This document shows positions 8,949 through 17,974 of a stretch of 64,000 nt of DNA, in pieces; within the stretch, counting starts at the first letter, position 1, and each line of letters opens with the position of its first letter. The DNA is from Hymenobacter sublimis (GTDB taxonomy: Bacteria > Bacteroidota > Bacteroidia > Cytophagales > Hymenobacteraceae). The position numbers and the translations under genes are program-made. The stretch is taken from assembly GCF_023101345.1 (NCBI RefSeq), contig NZ_CP095848.1:805501-869500 (forward strand), in the 5' to 3' direction. The notes under the pieces were generated by a model that was not told the DNA's origin, did not search any database, and saw nothing but the letters and a program-made list of their open reading frames with translations.

Positions 8949-9617
8949 ATGAAGTTTCTTCCTGCTCGGCTCGTTGCGCTTTTTAGCTTCCTGACCGTTG
9001 AAGTAGCGGTAGTTGGTGGCGTATTTCTGGGGGCGGCGCTTTTGTTTTTCTACCTAACCCGAGTGGTGTTCATTGCGCACTCGGTCCAGTTTGATGAGTG
9101 GGCTTTTCAGCAGATGGATGCCCTGCGTGCTGCTAGTCCTAATCTCACCCCGCTGGTAGCAGGCCTTACCTTTTTTGCCTCCCTGCCGTTTCTAGTGGTG
9201 GCCGGCGCCGGCATTCCGATTACGCTGCGCCTGCGGGGGCACCGCCGGGAAGGGCTGGAGGTATTTTTGGCTGTGGCCGGCGCGGCACTGCTAAATCAAC
9301 TTCTGAAAACCCACTTCCAGCGTGCTAGGCCTAGCTCGGCCCTGGTGTTTCAGCAGGGGTTAAGCTTTCCCAGCGGCCACGCTATGATTGGTCTGGCTCT
9401 ATACGGCTGCCTGGCCTGGCTGCTGTGGCGTCACCGCCGCCACCCGGCCTGGGCTATTTTGCTGCTACTGTTTGCCGTGCTCATCGGCTTAACCCGAGTG
9501 TACTTGCACGTTCACTACGCTACCGACGTGGCTGCAGGCTTTGCGGCGGGTCTGTTCTGGCTGATTCTGTTGCGCAGCGCCCTGCGGCTTTGGTGGCGGG
9601 AAGAAGTGAAATTGTAA
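8949..9617 (+). CDS. PAP2-family phosphatase, copy 2
   Basis: From the ATG at 8949 this is a 222-residue paralogue of the gene at 7903. It carries K-x6-RP (120-128, KTHFQRARP), PSGH (141-144) and RVYLHVHYATD. The open frame extends back to 8757, but its first 26 codons are translated tRNA-Leu, so that start is an artefact; an ATG at 8901 is the only other reasonable candidate. The two copies share long identical blocks such as GLSFPSGHAMI and LIGLTRVYL. The protein is a membrane lipid phosphatase with an outer-face active site. The substrate is unknown. Confidence 0.9.
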   Translation: MKFLPARLVALFSFLTVEVAVVGGVFLGAALLFFYLTRVVFIAHSVQFDEWAFQQMDALRAASPNLTPLVAGLTFFASLPFLVVAGAGIPITLRLRGHRREGLEVFLAVAGAALLNQLLKTHFQRARPSSALVFQQGLSFPSGHAMIGLALYGCLAWLLWRHRRHPAWAILLLLFAVLIGLTRVYLHVHYATDVAAGFAAGLFWLILLRSALRLWWREEVKL

Positions 9618-9706
9618 GATGGTAAGCGAAGCGTCCTGGCGAGCAGGTGGCGCATCAAGCCAGTGACGAAGCGAGTCTTCTTCTCAGTTGTGACTAGCTT
9701 GATAAA

Positions 9707-9749
9707 GTGACAAGCCCTTACGTCCGTGTTGGAGGTAAGGGCTTGTCAC
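9707..9749. terminator. Bidirectional terminator hairpin
   Basis: Perfect 14-bp arms, GTGACAAGCCCTTA (9707-9720) and TAAGGGCTTGTCAC (9736-9749), lie between the converging PAP2 and GAF-protein genes. Confidence 0.7.
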
Positions 9750-9807
9750 GCTAGAAGGGTAGCACGGTGGCCAGGAAGGATGACGTCGGTATCTCGGCCA
9801 ATACAAA

Positions 9808-12147
9808 TTACAGTTTCACCTGTACCCGTAGGGACAGTAGGCCTTTGACGCCTTGCAGTTCCTCTAGCTCCAGGTGTTCTACCTCGGGTTCCAGCAGGCC
9901 CCGGTCTTGGAGGTAGTCGATGTACTCAATGTACTCGTCGGCTTCGCGCTGCTGAGAGTACACTAGGGCAATTTTGCCGGGTTGGGTAAGCCGTTCGCCG
10001 GTGCCCTGTACGGTTGCCTTGTCGATGCGCTTCTTGATGATTTCGTAGCGGATGTTGTAGGCCCCGTCCACGTCAAACTGGCGCTCATCTTGGCGGAAGC
10101 GAATGCTCAAGGGCTGGCTATGGATGAGAATGAGCTGAGTGGTTTCCAGCGGCACGGGTAGGGTAGGCTTGAGTGCGGCGGTGCGGCGGGTAATTTCTAC
10201 CATCACTAGAAGCTGCCACAAACGCAGGTTTTTCAAGAAAACCAAGTCAAAAGGCTTGTTCTCTACCAAGGAAGCACCCACGTAAATATTGTGCTCCACG
10301 CCATCGGTTTTAAACCGCTGGAAGTAGTGCGGGAACATGGCCTGGGCCTTGGCATCCTCCTCATCTAGGTAGCTACTGACGGCGTCGTTGAGCAGGGTAG
10401 TGGTTTCCTCAAAGGCTTTGCGCCGCTTGTAGAGGATGCCCAACTCAGGGTCGATGTTGGACCAGTACTGGCTGATAATGGGCCGCAGTTCCGCGTTGTT
10501 CTGACCCAGGTATTCAAACAAGGGCTCTACTTCCGTCCTCAGCGACTCGAAAATGCTTACCTCATCTCCGGTTAGAATGCCCTGGCGCAGGCGACGCAGG
10601 TTTTTATTAACGTAGAACTTCAGCTCATCCAGAATGGGTAGCTGCTGAAACTCGGAGGCTTTCTTCAGCACCTTTCCCGCCAGAGTGAGGTGCTCAATCA
10701 GGTCGCCTTGAATGGCTTCGTTGCGGGCTGTGCTGCTGCCGCGAATGTCACTGGAGCCATGCAAGGGGTACACATCATGAAACACGATGTCCTCCATTTC
10801 GGCGCCTTTGTTGCCGTCTTCCAGCTTTTGGAGTAGGTTTTGGGCCGCGTCGGTGAAGCGCCATTCCATGGTGGGGTGAATGGCCGTGAACTTCTCCTTG
10901 ATAATGGCCTGTACCCGCGTCTGAATATCCTCGGCGTTACGCTTTACCGCCACCGCAAACAAGGGTACAAACTGGTTCACGTTTTCGAGGCTGAACTCGT
11001 TCAGGTCGCTCACGTTGGGCGAGCCCAGCTCCAGCAGCCCCACAATATCGTCGCCGTAGGGTAGCAGGGCCAGAATGGCGGAGCGGATGCCCAGGCTTAG
11101 AATCTGCTGGCGCAGGTCCTCCGGGATGTCGGCTTGCTCCACGTCTTCCAGTACTAGGGGCTGACGGTCAGCCCAGAGGCGGCTGTAAATCTGCCGGAAG
11201 CCGGAGCCGGCGTCGGGGCTGTGGAGCTGCTTGGTCAGGAAGCTGTGGTTGATTTTGCGCCCGAAATCCACGAAAGCTCGCTTCTTTTCATCGTAGGCCG
11301 CAATGCCCAGCTGCAGAAACGGCCGTCCAAACAGCACCCGTAGCTTTTCCTGGATCTGTTCCAGTCGGTCGGAGGCCTGCAGCACGTCCCGCTCCAGCAA
11401 GTCGTATTTCAGCTCCGATAATATTTCCTGCTCCGTTACATCTACTAGGTGCAGAATGTTAAAACCCACTAGCTCAAAGTGCTCGGGGGGGAGCATCTGC
11501 TGCCACAAATCGGCGCGGTGGGGGTTGCGGGCCAGTTGGTCGAGCTGCTGCGGAGTCAGCTCCGGCTTGTCGCCGTGCACCCGAATCTGCACGAAGGTAG
11601 AATTGAACTCTACCCCATAGTGGCGGTAAAGACCAATGCTATAATCGGGCACGGTGAAGATGATGGTGCCCTGCAGGGGTAGGTGCACCCCGTAAATCTT
11701 CTCTAGAATTAACTGATACGCCATGCGAGTGGTGTACACCTCGAGCGTGCGCATATCAATATTTAAAGGCTGCTTGATGGATTTGGACGGGTTCAGCAGC
11801 ACCTCCGCAAAGCGCGGGGTATGATAAAAGCTGTGGCGCTGAAACGGTGCAATGGCCCCGGCAATGTCCGTATCGAAGGAAGCCGGCGGAAACACGGCCA
11901 GCATCAGCGCCTCCACTAAGTCGCAGTTACATTCCAGCAGCTTCAGGTCCGTGATGGTCCCGCGCGACCAGTCGGCGTTGGCTACCTGCTCGCTCACGGC
12001 CCGGGCCAGCATGGCTACCCCTACGTTCTGGGATTCTTCGCCGGCGCGCCAGTAGTCAATCAGTGGCTCCAGGCTGAGCGTGGTTTTAAACGGAAAAGTA
12101 GGCGTAACGGCCGCGGTAGGTTCTTTCAGCATAATAAACAGCGACAC
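9808..12147 (-). CDS. Large GAF-domain-containing cytoplasmic protein
   Basis: This 779-residue protein has no signal peptide or membrane helix. Residues of about 270-410 look like a GAF sensor domain: a helix (RLEQIQEKLRVLFG), strands, and the SAILALLPYGDDIVGLLELGS sheet pattern followed by a long helix. The flanking regions (1-260 and 420-779) are mixed alpha/beta without motifs I recognise. The C-terminal part contains RFRQDERQFDVDGAYNIRYEIIKKR, which looks like a regular beta-alpha unit. A second ATG at codon 6 is possible. It stands alone between a terminator and a lipoprotein gene. It could be a signalling or regulatory protein, but neither ligand nor output domain can be named. Confidence 0.75.
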   Translation of the reverse strand: MSLFIMLKEPTAAVTPTFPFKTTLSLEPLIDYWRAGEESQNVGVAMLARAVSEQVANADWSRGTITDLKLLECNCDLVEALMLAVFPPASFDTDIAGAIAPFQRHSFYHTPRFAEVLLNPSKSIKQPLNIDMRTLEVYTTRMAYQLILEKIYGVHLPLQGTIIFTVPDYSIGLYRHYGVEFNSTFVQIRVHGDKPELTPQQLDQLARNPHRADLWQQMLPPEHFELVGFNILHLVDVTEQEILSELKYDLLERDVLQASDRLEQIQEKLRVLFGRPFLQLGIAAYDEKKRAFVDFGRKINHSFLTKQLHSPDAGSGFRQIYSRLWADRQPLVLEDVEQADIPEDLRQQILSLGIRSAILALLPYGDDIVGLLELGSPNVSDLNEFSLENVNQFVPLFAVAVKRNAEDIQTRVQAIIKEKFTAIHPTMEWRFTDAAQNLLQKLEDGNKGAEMEDIVFHDVYPLHGSSDIRGSSTARNEAIQGDLIEHLTLAGKVLKKASEFQQLPILDELKFYVNKNLRRLRQGILTGDEVSIFESLRTEVEPLFEYLGQNNAELRPIISQYWSNIDPELGILYKRRKAFEETTTLLNDAVSSYLDEEDAKAQAMFPHYFQRFKTDGVEHNIYVGASLVENKPFDLVFLKNLRLWQLLVMVEITRRTAALKPTLPVPLETTQLILIHSQPLSIRFRQDERQFDVDGAYNIRYEIIKKRIDKATVQGTGERLTQPGKIALVYSQQREADEYIEYIDYLQDRGLLEPEVEHLELEELQGVKGLLSLRVQVKL

Positions 12148-12304
12148 TACCCCTGGGCTACTGAACAGGTACGGCAGAGAATAACGCTACCCCCTATACG
12201 GTTGTTCCTGCTTGGCGGTCGTACCCCGGTTAGGGGAACGATACATAAGTCATCCGGGAACCGGCTTGGCGGCTAGCCGTGGTTACTGTGGCGCTTGGGA
12301 GCTA

Positions 12305-12877
12305 CTATTGGCGGGTAAGAATAATCGGGATGAGTTGGTTGCTGGCAGCCGGATCAGTTAAATCAAACTGCTGCCTAACCCCTTTGTTGTTCGTTGTCAC
12401 TACCTGCTTGCGGGTGTTCTGATAGCAGGTGCAGCAGCCATCGGCCTGGTAGTCGGTAGTAAGGCTGATGTCGGTAATGAGGTAGGTGTAGGTGGCTGCT
12501 GCCCGTCGGCTGGGCGCCAGGTAAAGTTTGTAAGTGTACTGATCAAGCCGACGGTTACCAGTCTGGGTGAAAGGAGCAGCGTTGTTGATAACAATAGGCT
12601 GAGTGTACACCGTAGCGCGGGGCCGAGTAATGGCTATCGTATCGGCGCTGGGGCGTTGGGCCGTATCGCGGGGTACCCGTACCAAAAACACGGTAGTGAG
12701 CTGGGCTGAGCGGAAACCTTGGGCCGGATTAGTTGAGGCAGAATCGGTGGGGCTGAAAGTTAACCCAATGGCATCCGCGTAGGCATCTTCGCACTCACAG
12801 GATACGGAGCCGCAGCAGGCCGCCATCAGCACGGTAGTAGCCAAAACCAATAACCAGGTAAAAACGGAACGCAGCAT
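12305..12877 (-). CDS. Cysteine-rich hypothetical lipoprotein
   Basis: Starting at the ATG at 12877 this is 190 residues with a lipoprotein signal: hydrophobic LLVLATTVLMAAC, the Cys forming the lipobox. Several cysteines follow at once (CCGSVSCEC) and another cluster appears later (DGCCTCYQN), suggesting disulfides or metal binding. The rest is Thr/Ala-rich beta-strand-like sequence. The open frame continues to 12922 without support. An exact TATCTTTG sits only 6 nt upstream, too close to act as a normal promoter for this start. No family recognised. Confidence 0.65.
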   Translation of the reverse strand: MLRSVFTWLLVLATTVLMAACCGSVSCECEDAYADAIGLTFSPTDSASTNPAQGFRSAQLTTVFLVRVPRDTAQRPSADTIAITRPRATVYTQPIVINNAAPFTQTGNRRLDQYTYKLYLAPSRRAAATYTYLITDISLTTDYQADGCCTCYQNTRKQVVTTNNKGVRQQFDLTDPAASNQLIPIILTRQ

Positions 12878-13035
12878 AGGGCGCAAAGATAATGGGCTGC
12901 CCTTGGCCACCCACGGCAGCAAGCGGAAAGGTGGCCCCCCGGCCAGCCTTTAAAAGCAGCATAAGCCGGCTGGCGCAGGCCAACCGGCTTATCTAACGGA
13001 TACGCAGCCCAGATATTGGCTGCTTGTGCACTCGA

Positions 13036-13914
13036 TCACTGCTTGACAAAGCGGCGAGTTTCTGAGCCGGTAGAAGTAGTAATTTTAAAGTAGTACGTGC
13101 CCGCTGGCAGGTCTGCTACATTCACTGCCAAGGTGTGCTCTCCTTTTTCCACTTTCGTTTCCTGGGCCACCGTACGCAGGGTGTTACCGCGGCCATCAAG
13201 CAGCTCTACGGTTACCGGGCCCGCTTTTTTTACACCGTATTCCAGTTGGCTGGTGCTCACGGCCGGGTTTGGATACACGCCTAAATTGTTGGTACGCTCA
13301 ACTCCAGCGGCGGCTTTCGTGGAAGCATTAGGGTTGAGCAGCAGAAAGGTAACGGGCTGGAAATACCGGCGGGCACCCGCGTGGCGCTGGCGCTTGCTCA
13401 ACCAGGCAGCGCGTTTTTGTTGCTGCTCAGGAGTAGCAGTGCGGGCCAGAATAGCCTTGGTGTCGGCCGCCCATTTTTCGCGCTGGGGCTGTACTTCCTG
13501 CGCCAGCTTGGCAATGTCGCCTTCGTACTTCTGAGCCAGCTGGCTTACATTCTGTAGTATGGCCTTGGTTTCGGCGCGCAGCTGCTGGAGCTCTTGCTTC
13601 TGCGTTTCGGTAAGCTCGGGACGGGTGCCGGCGGGCGTGCCAGCGGGGCGGAGGCTCTGGCGAAGCGCCTTGCCTTTCTGACGAGTTTCCTTGAGCTGGG
13701 CCCGGTAAAGCGTGAGTTGAGCTTTGTCGGAGGTGGTCAGCTGAGCCTCCAGCTTCTGCCGCTGCTGGCGCACCGTAGGCAGCACATTCTGCTGGTAGTA
13801 CTCGCGGAGTTCCTTGCGGGCAGGAGCGCCCTGGTGGGCCTGCGTGTTCTGGGCTTGCACGGCCGAGTTTCCTAGGAGCAGGAACAAGGCCAAGGCGAGC
13901 GTAATGGCTTTCAT
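13036..13914 (-). CDS. Secreted coiled-coil protein with type IX (Por) sorting domain
   Basis: The start at 13914 gives 292 residues with a signal peptide (ITLALALFLLLGNSAVQAQ). The middle (about residues 30-185) is a long charged Gln/Lys/Ala-rich helical region resembling Spy/CpxP-type helical proteins. The last 75-80 residues form a type A type IX secretion sorting domain: NLGVYPNPA, then LLDGRGNT, a LPAGTYYF motif and the terminal GSETRRFVKQ. Such domains direct export through the T9SS and attachment to the cell surface, a system restricted to Bacteroidota. This is the clearest taxonomic marker in the window. The function of the mature helical part is unknown. Confidence 0.88.
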   Translation of the reverse strand: MKAITLALALFLLLGNSAVQAQNTQAHQGAPARKELREYYQQNVLPTVRQQRQKLEAQLTTSDKAQLTLYRAQLKETRQKGKALRQSLRPAGTPAGTRPELTETQKQELQQLRAETKAILQNVSQLAQKYEGDIAKLAQEVQPQREKWAADTKAILARTATPEQQQKRAAWLSKRQRHAGARRYFQPVTFLLLNPNASTKAAAGVERTNNLGVYPNPAVSTSQLEYGVKKAGPVTVELLDGRGNTLRTVAQETKVEKGEHTLAVNVADLPAGTYYFKITTSTGSETRRFVKQ

Positions 13915-14079
13915 ACAGAGTGAAATGCTAATGTGGGAAAATGAGGTAGTATCCGGATTCACTGGCATAGATGCCCCCACTGCGGTAGGGTTTAATCAGG
14001 GCAAGAAAAAACTGCTTCAGATTGCTCCAAAGCGGTTTTCCTATATTCCGCACCTTTATTCCGAGCATTCTGCGCCTCA

Positions 14080-14140
14080 AGCAGAAACGAAGAATCCGAG
14101 TTTACCTTCCGAAGAATAACCCAAGTTCTTCGTTTCTGCT
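14080..14140. repeat. Inverted repeat, likely degenerate family A element
   Basis: Perfect 15-bp arms AGCAGAAACGAAGAA (14080-14094) and TTCTTCGTTTCTGCT (14126-14140) lie in the 370-bp gap between two leftward genes. The remainder of that gap holds only the hairpin at 14213-14253. Confidence 0.6.
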
Positions 14141-14212
14141 CAGCATAACAGCCAGAAGCGGAAGCTTTCGGATGTGTCTTTTTTAGTGCGTGGGGTCAGG
14201 TGCACATAAAAA

Positions 14213-14253
14213 TTCCCCGCGCACTCGGATAGGTAGGCCGGGTGCGCGGGGAA
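14213..14253 (-). terminator. Terminator of the 14285 lipoprotein gene
   Basis: Arms TTCCCCGCGCA (14213-14223) and TGCGCGGGGAA (14243-14253) form a perfect 11-bp GC-rich stem. Read on the minus strand it is followed by AATTTTTAT, a good T-tract for the leftward gene ending at 14285. Confidence 0.8.
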
Positions 14254-14284
14254 GGCAACTAATGCCAAGAAGAAAGCCGCTGGG

Positions 14285-14956
14285 TTAGTTTACTCCGGTT
14301 GTGTCAGTTGATTGCGCTGACTGACCGATAATTTCTTCCAGGGGCCCGGAGCTTACCAGTTGCTTACGTAAAGTATCGGCGTCGGCATCCAGCTGGGGCC
14401 GGATCTGGTCGAGGGCTAGGCGCAGGGCCTGCACGTCGGAGAGGCGGGCCGCTTTGGTCTGGCTGTAGCCGTGGTACATGGCCACCCGCACTTTGCTGCG
14501 GCCGGTGCCGGCATACGTGCCGATTACTTCTCCCTTGGAGTTGATGATCTGTACTTCCGCTTTCACATTCGTGCGGTACCACTCCAGAGGCATGCCCAGC
14601 AGGCTGGGAGTCATGAGAGTAAGCATCTGGAAAGCCTGCAGGACCCGGCCGGTGCGCTGCACCTCCGCTTGGGTGACAACCAGCTTGGCAAAGCCAAACT
14701 TAACCGTGTCGGGTTGCGGCTCAGCGAAATGAAAGGACAGTTCCTGTCGAAATACCTTACTGGCGTCGTCGGGGAGGGCACCTTCCGTGGTGTTGAGCGG
14801 GCCGGGCTCCACTACCGCATCTAATTGGGGTAGGCGGCCCAGGGCTACAGAGTTATTGGAGCGTACCGTGTGAAACACCGCCTTTTCGGCGGATTTGCAG
14901 CTGCCGAGCCCTAAGCCTAGCATCAGTACAACAGCATGGGGGTAAAAACGAGTCAT
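14285..14956 (-). CDS. Hypothetical lipoprotein
   Basis: From the ATG at 14956 (MTRFYPHAVV) the protein is 223 residues with a lipobox LGLGSC near residue 20. The mature part has an alternating beta pattern in the middle (VKFGFAKLVVTQAEVQ) and an ATYAGTG-like turn (EVIGTYAGTGRSKVRVAMYHGYS), then a helical C-terminus. Upstream in-frame ATGs at 14965 and 14971 exist but add only MIMIH. No family recognised. It is probably an outer-membrane-anchored periplasmic protein of unknown role. Confidence 0.68.
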   Translation of the reverse strand: MTRFYPHAVVLMLGLGLGSCKSAEKAVFHTVRSNNSVALGRLPQLDAVVEPGPLNTTEGALPDDASKVFRQELSFHFAEPQPDTVKFGFAKLVVTQAEVQRTGRVLQAFQMLTLMTPSLLGMPLEWYRTNVKAEVQIINSKGEVIGTYAGTGRSKVRVAMYHGYSQTKAARLSDVQALRLALDQIRPQLDADADTLRKQLVSSGPLEEIIGQSAQSTDTTGVN

Positions 14957-15289
14957 GTGTATCATTATCAAATTCCTACCGCTCCAGCGGAATACAAAAT
15001 TACAGCAGAAGAACGCCAGAAGAATAGGATTTGATTTATGATATAAAACTAAAATATATAAATTTTCCTGTATTGAAAGTGGAGTTATTGCAGGAATGTA
15101 AACTAATGCTGGCTAAATGCAAAACGCCTCGTAGCGTCGATAGCTACAAGGCGTTTTGCTAGCAAAGAATATCGGCAACCTGATCAGGTGAGGAAAATCG
15201 GCCCGAAGAGTAGAATGTTATCCTCCCTTCGCTTTGGTGCTTACCCACTGCAGGGGTAAGTAAACGTGCTTGGGCTCGACGCTTATGTA
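14957..15289. other. Intergenic region, AT-rich, with one long hairpin
   Basis: This 333-bp gap contains an AT-rich patch around 15030-15075 and the hairpin at 15119-15159. I see no ORF or RNA gene in it. Confidence 0.5.
15119..15159. terminator. Terminator-like hairpin after the DctA-type gene
   Basis: The outer stem GCAAAACGCCT (15119-15129) pairs with AGGCGTTTTGC (15149-15159). An inner stem GTAGC/GCTAC (15131-15135, 15143-15147) continues it. Confidence 0.65.
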
Positions 15290-16711
15290 TTAGTGAGGCT
15301 GATGCGCCAGAGCGCTATCAGCTTCGGCCAGGTCCAGCACTGGGTCGGGGGCCACGTAGTTGTCCACGAATTCGCCTTCCCAGCGGGCTACCACGGCCGT
15401 GGCCAAGCAGTTACCCATTACGTTTACGGCGGTGCGGGCCATGTCCATCAGCGCATCAATACCCAGAATGATGAATACGGGCCAGGCTGGCAGGTTAAAC
15501 GAAGCCACCGTAGCCAGCAGAATTACCAAGGAAGCACGCGGCACGCCCGCCACGCCTTTCGAGGTCAGCATCAGGGTAAATACCATCACTAACTGCTGAC
15601 CAAACGACAACTCTACCCCCGCGGCCTGAGCCACAAATACTGCGGCTAGGGAAAGGTAAAGCGTGGTGCCATCGAGGTTAAACGAGTAGCCCGTGGGCAT
15701 TACGAAGGCCACAATGCGGCGCGGTACCCCAATGCTTTCCATGGCCTCCATGGCCCGGGGCAGGGCCGCCTCCGAGGAGGTAGTAGCAAATGCTATGCTC
15801 ACCGGCTCAGCAATGGCCTGCACGAAGCGCTTGAGTGGAATGCGGGCAATCAGGGCAATGGGCACCAACACCACCAGCACGAAGGCAGCTAGCGCACCGT
15901 ACAAAGTCAGCAGCAGCTTAAAGGCGTTGAGCAGGGGCGCAAAGCCCATTTTACCTACCGTGTACGCCAGCGCGCCGCCTACCCCCAGTGGGGCAAAGAA
16001 CATGACCACGTTGGTGAACTTGAACATCACCTCCGACAGGCTTTCCGTTACTTGCAGCAGGGGCTGGCGGTGCTTTTGGTGCACCATGGCTAGGCCAATG
16101 GCGAAGATGATGGCAAAGACTACCACCTGAAGCACTTGCCCTTCGGCCACCGATTTAGCAATGTTTTCGGGGAAGATGTGCAGGATTATATCCGAAGTGC
16201 TTTGCTTCACGGTTTGCAGTTGCTCCGTGTCGGCGGCAATGCCGCTACGGTCCACGCCTTCGCCGGCGCGGGTCAGGTTAATGGCGCCCAACCCAATAAA
16301 CAGGGCAAAGGTGGTGACAACTTCAAAGTAAATCAGTGCCTTTAGGCCCATTTTACCCACCTGCTTCAGGTCGGCGTGGCCGGCAATACCTACCACCAGG
16401 GTAGCGAATACCAAGGGCGCAATGATGGTTTTCACCAGCCGCAAGAACACGTCGCTGAGCACTTTAAGCTGCACGGCCTGGGTAGGGAAGTCGTGGCCAA
16501 TTTCGGCGCCGACCAACATGCTGACCACAATCCAGAAGGTGATGGAGCGGCGCTGCACGGCCAGGGCCACCGTGGCCAGGATGGCCAGCCAGCGGGCAGT
16601 CATGGGAATAACGGGGTCGAGGGCCAGCCAGCCCTGAGCGGCGGCCACCGTCAGGAAGGCAGCCACCAGAAACAGAATCAGAACAAGGGGGGCGAGTCGC
16701 GAAAACTTCAT
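15290..16711 (-). CDS. Dicarboxylate/amino acid:cation symporter (DAACS family)
   Basis: With the start at 16711 (MKFSRLAPLV) the protein is 473 residues with about eight membrane helices and two re-entrant hairpins. Family hallmarks include the Ser-rich hairpin FATTSSEAALPRAMEAME, the substrate-binding region MPTGYSFNLDGTTLYL and the SKGVAGVPRASLVIL motif. The family (GltP, DctA) imports glutamate, aspartate or C4-dicarboxylates with H+ or Na+. The open frame extends 40 codons upstream, but that stretch reads through a TATCTTTG promoter-like element and lacks membrane-protein character. The substrate among acidic amino acids and dicarboxylates is undetermined. Confidence 0.93.
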   Translation of the reverse strand: MKFSRLAPLVLILFLVAAFLTVAAAQGWLALDPVIPMTARWLAILATVALAVQRRSITFWIVVSMLVGAEIGHDFPTQAVQLKVLSDVFLRLVKTIIAPLVFATLVVGIAGHADLKQVGKMGLKALIYFEVVTTFALFIGLGAINLTRAGEGVDRSGIAADTEQLQTVKQSTSDIILHIFPENIAKSVAEGQVLQVVVFAIIFAIGLAMVHQKHRQPLLQVTESLSEVMFKFTNVVMFFAPLGVGGALAYTVGKMGFAPLLNAFKLLLTLYGALAAFVLVVLVPIALIARIPLKRFVQAIAEPVSIAFATTSSEAALPRAMEAMESIGVPRRIVAFVMPTGYSFNLDGTTLYLSLAAVFVAQAAGVELSFGQQLVMVFTLMLTSKGVAGVPRASLVILLATVASFNLPAWPVFIILGIDALMDMARTAVNVMGNCLATAVVARWEGEFVDNYVAPDPVLDLAEADSALAHQPH

Positions 16712-16750
16712 GCGCGGCAGTTCAGGGAAAAGGAAATAGCGGGAATGCCA

Positions 16751-16758
16751 CAAAGATA
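16751..16758 (-). promoter_or_regulatory. -7 promoter element ahead of the DAACS gene
   Basis: CAAAGATA on the plus strand reads TATCTTTG on the coding strand, an exact match to the Bacteroidota -7 consensus, 40 bp before the ATG. No convincing -33 element is seen at the expected distance. Confidence 0.45.
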
Positions 16759-16814
16759 GGTTTCTGCAGGCGGAGTAGTGCGGCCTACCCCGGAGCTTCC
16801 GATTGGTAGCGAAA

Positions 16815-16846
16815 AAAAGGCGCTGCCACAAGAATTAGCGCCTTTT
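16815..16846 (-). terminator. Terminator-like hairpin upstream of the DAACS gene
   Basis: The stem AAAAGGCGCT/AGCGCCTTTT (16837-16846 and 16815-16824) is followed on the minus strand by a run of seven T. It lies upstream of the leftward transporter, although no leftward gene precedes it in the divergent gap. Confidence 0.55.
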
Positions 16847-16954
16847 CAGCTGCCTGGAACGGGGGCAACGTACAGAGCAGCTGTCTAGGCGCCCACGGCG
16901 TGCCCAACTCGGTTTGCGCGTTATCTTCCGCCAAAATTTGCCTTTCCGCTGCTT

Positions 16955-17974
16955 ATGCCTACCTGGACGCTAACCTCCCTGCTGCTGCCCCTGCGCTACA
17001 CCTGGAAAATCTCCCGCAATGCCTCTGACGCCAAAACCAACCTGATTGTGCGCGTAGCGGATGCTCAGGGCAGCGGAACGGGTGAGGCCGCGCCTAATAT
17101 CCGGTACGGCGAAACCCCAGAGAGCTTGCAGGCCGAGTTTGAGCAGTTGCAGGCAGCTGGGCTAAGCCAGTGCGCTACCTTGCCTGAACTCACCGACTTT
17201 CTGGCAACTCACCCGCCGGCCCACGCCCTGCGCTTTGCCCTGGAATCGGCGTGGGTGCACTGGGAGGCGAGTCGGCAGCAGCAGTCGGTGGCGCAGTGGC
17301 TTGGGCTGGAGCCCCCAGTCCGGCCAGTACCCACGGCCATGACCCTACCCATTATGGAGCCGGGCGAGGTGGCTGATTTTGTGCGGGAACAGCATCTAGA
17401 CCGCTTTCCTCTGCTCAAGATTAAGGTAAACCGCGAAGGAGCCGCAGACCTGCTGCGGGAAGTAACCCGCCTGTTGCCCGGCCGCAGCCTGCTTATTGAT
17501 GGCAACGAGGCTTGGCCCGATGCCGACAGCTTGCTCCAGAGCTGGGAAACCATTCGGGCCCTGCCGGGACTGCAAGTGCGCCTGCTCGAACAGCCCCTAC
17601 CCGCCGCCCGCGCCGATGATTACCGCCACCTAAAAGGCCGCCTGGGCACGCCCGTATTCGCCGACGAATCGGTAACGGATGAGGCCGACTTCGCCGACAT
17701 TGCCCGCCAGTTTGATGGGGTGAACATGAAGCTGATGAAAGCCGGAGGCTACCTCAACGGCCTGCGAATTCTGCGCGAAACACGTCGCCACGGGCTGCAA
17801 ACCATGCTCGGCTGCATGGTGGAAACCTCCTTGGGCATCTGGTCGGCCCTGCAGGTAAGCTCCCTAGCCGACGTCTGCGACTTGGATGGCTTCTTGGTTG
17901 TGCGGAATGAGCCGTTTGGGCTAGTGCAGGAAACGCAAGGCCATTTAGTTGCCAGACAAGGCCACCAAGGCTAA
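16955..17974 (+). CDS. Dipeptide epimerase (L-Ala-D/L-Glu epimerase type, enolase superfamily)
   Basis: This 339-residue enzyme of the mandelate racemase/muconate-lactonizing enolase group has the general-base pair K155-x-K157 (LKIKV). Metal ligands are D182 (LLIDGNEAW), E212 (LLEQPLP) and D237 (FADES), and the second base is K259 (VNMKLMKAGG). This is the residue set of L-Ala-D/L-Glu epimerases, which recycle murein dipeptides; related members act on other dipeptides. It is a cytoplasmic monocistronic gene with a strong terminator. An unusually long hairpin starts at the stop codon. The exact dipeptide cannot be fixed from sequence. Confidence 0.9.
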   Translation: MPTWTLTSLLLPLRYTWKISRNASDAKTNLIVRVADAQGSGTGEAAPNIRYGETPESLQAEFEQLQAAGLSQCATLPELTDFLATHPPAHALRFALESAWVHWEASRQQQSVAQWLGLEPPVRPVPTAMTLPIMEPGEVADFVREQHLDRFPLLKIKVNREGAADLLREVTRLLPGRSLLIDGNEAWPDADSLLQSWETIRALPGLQVRLLEQPLPAARADDYRHLKGRLGTPVFADESVTDEADFADIARQFDGVNMKLMKAGGYLNGLRILRETRRHGLQTMLGCMVETSLGIWSALQVSSLADVCDLDGFLVVRNEPFGLVQETQGHLVARQGHQG

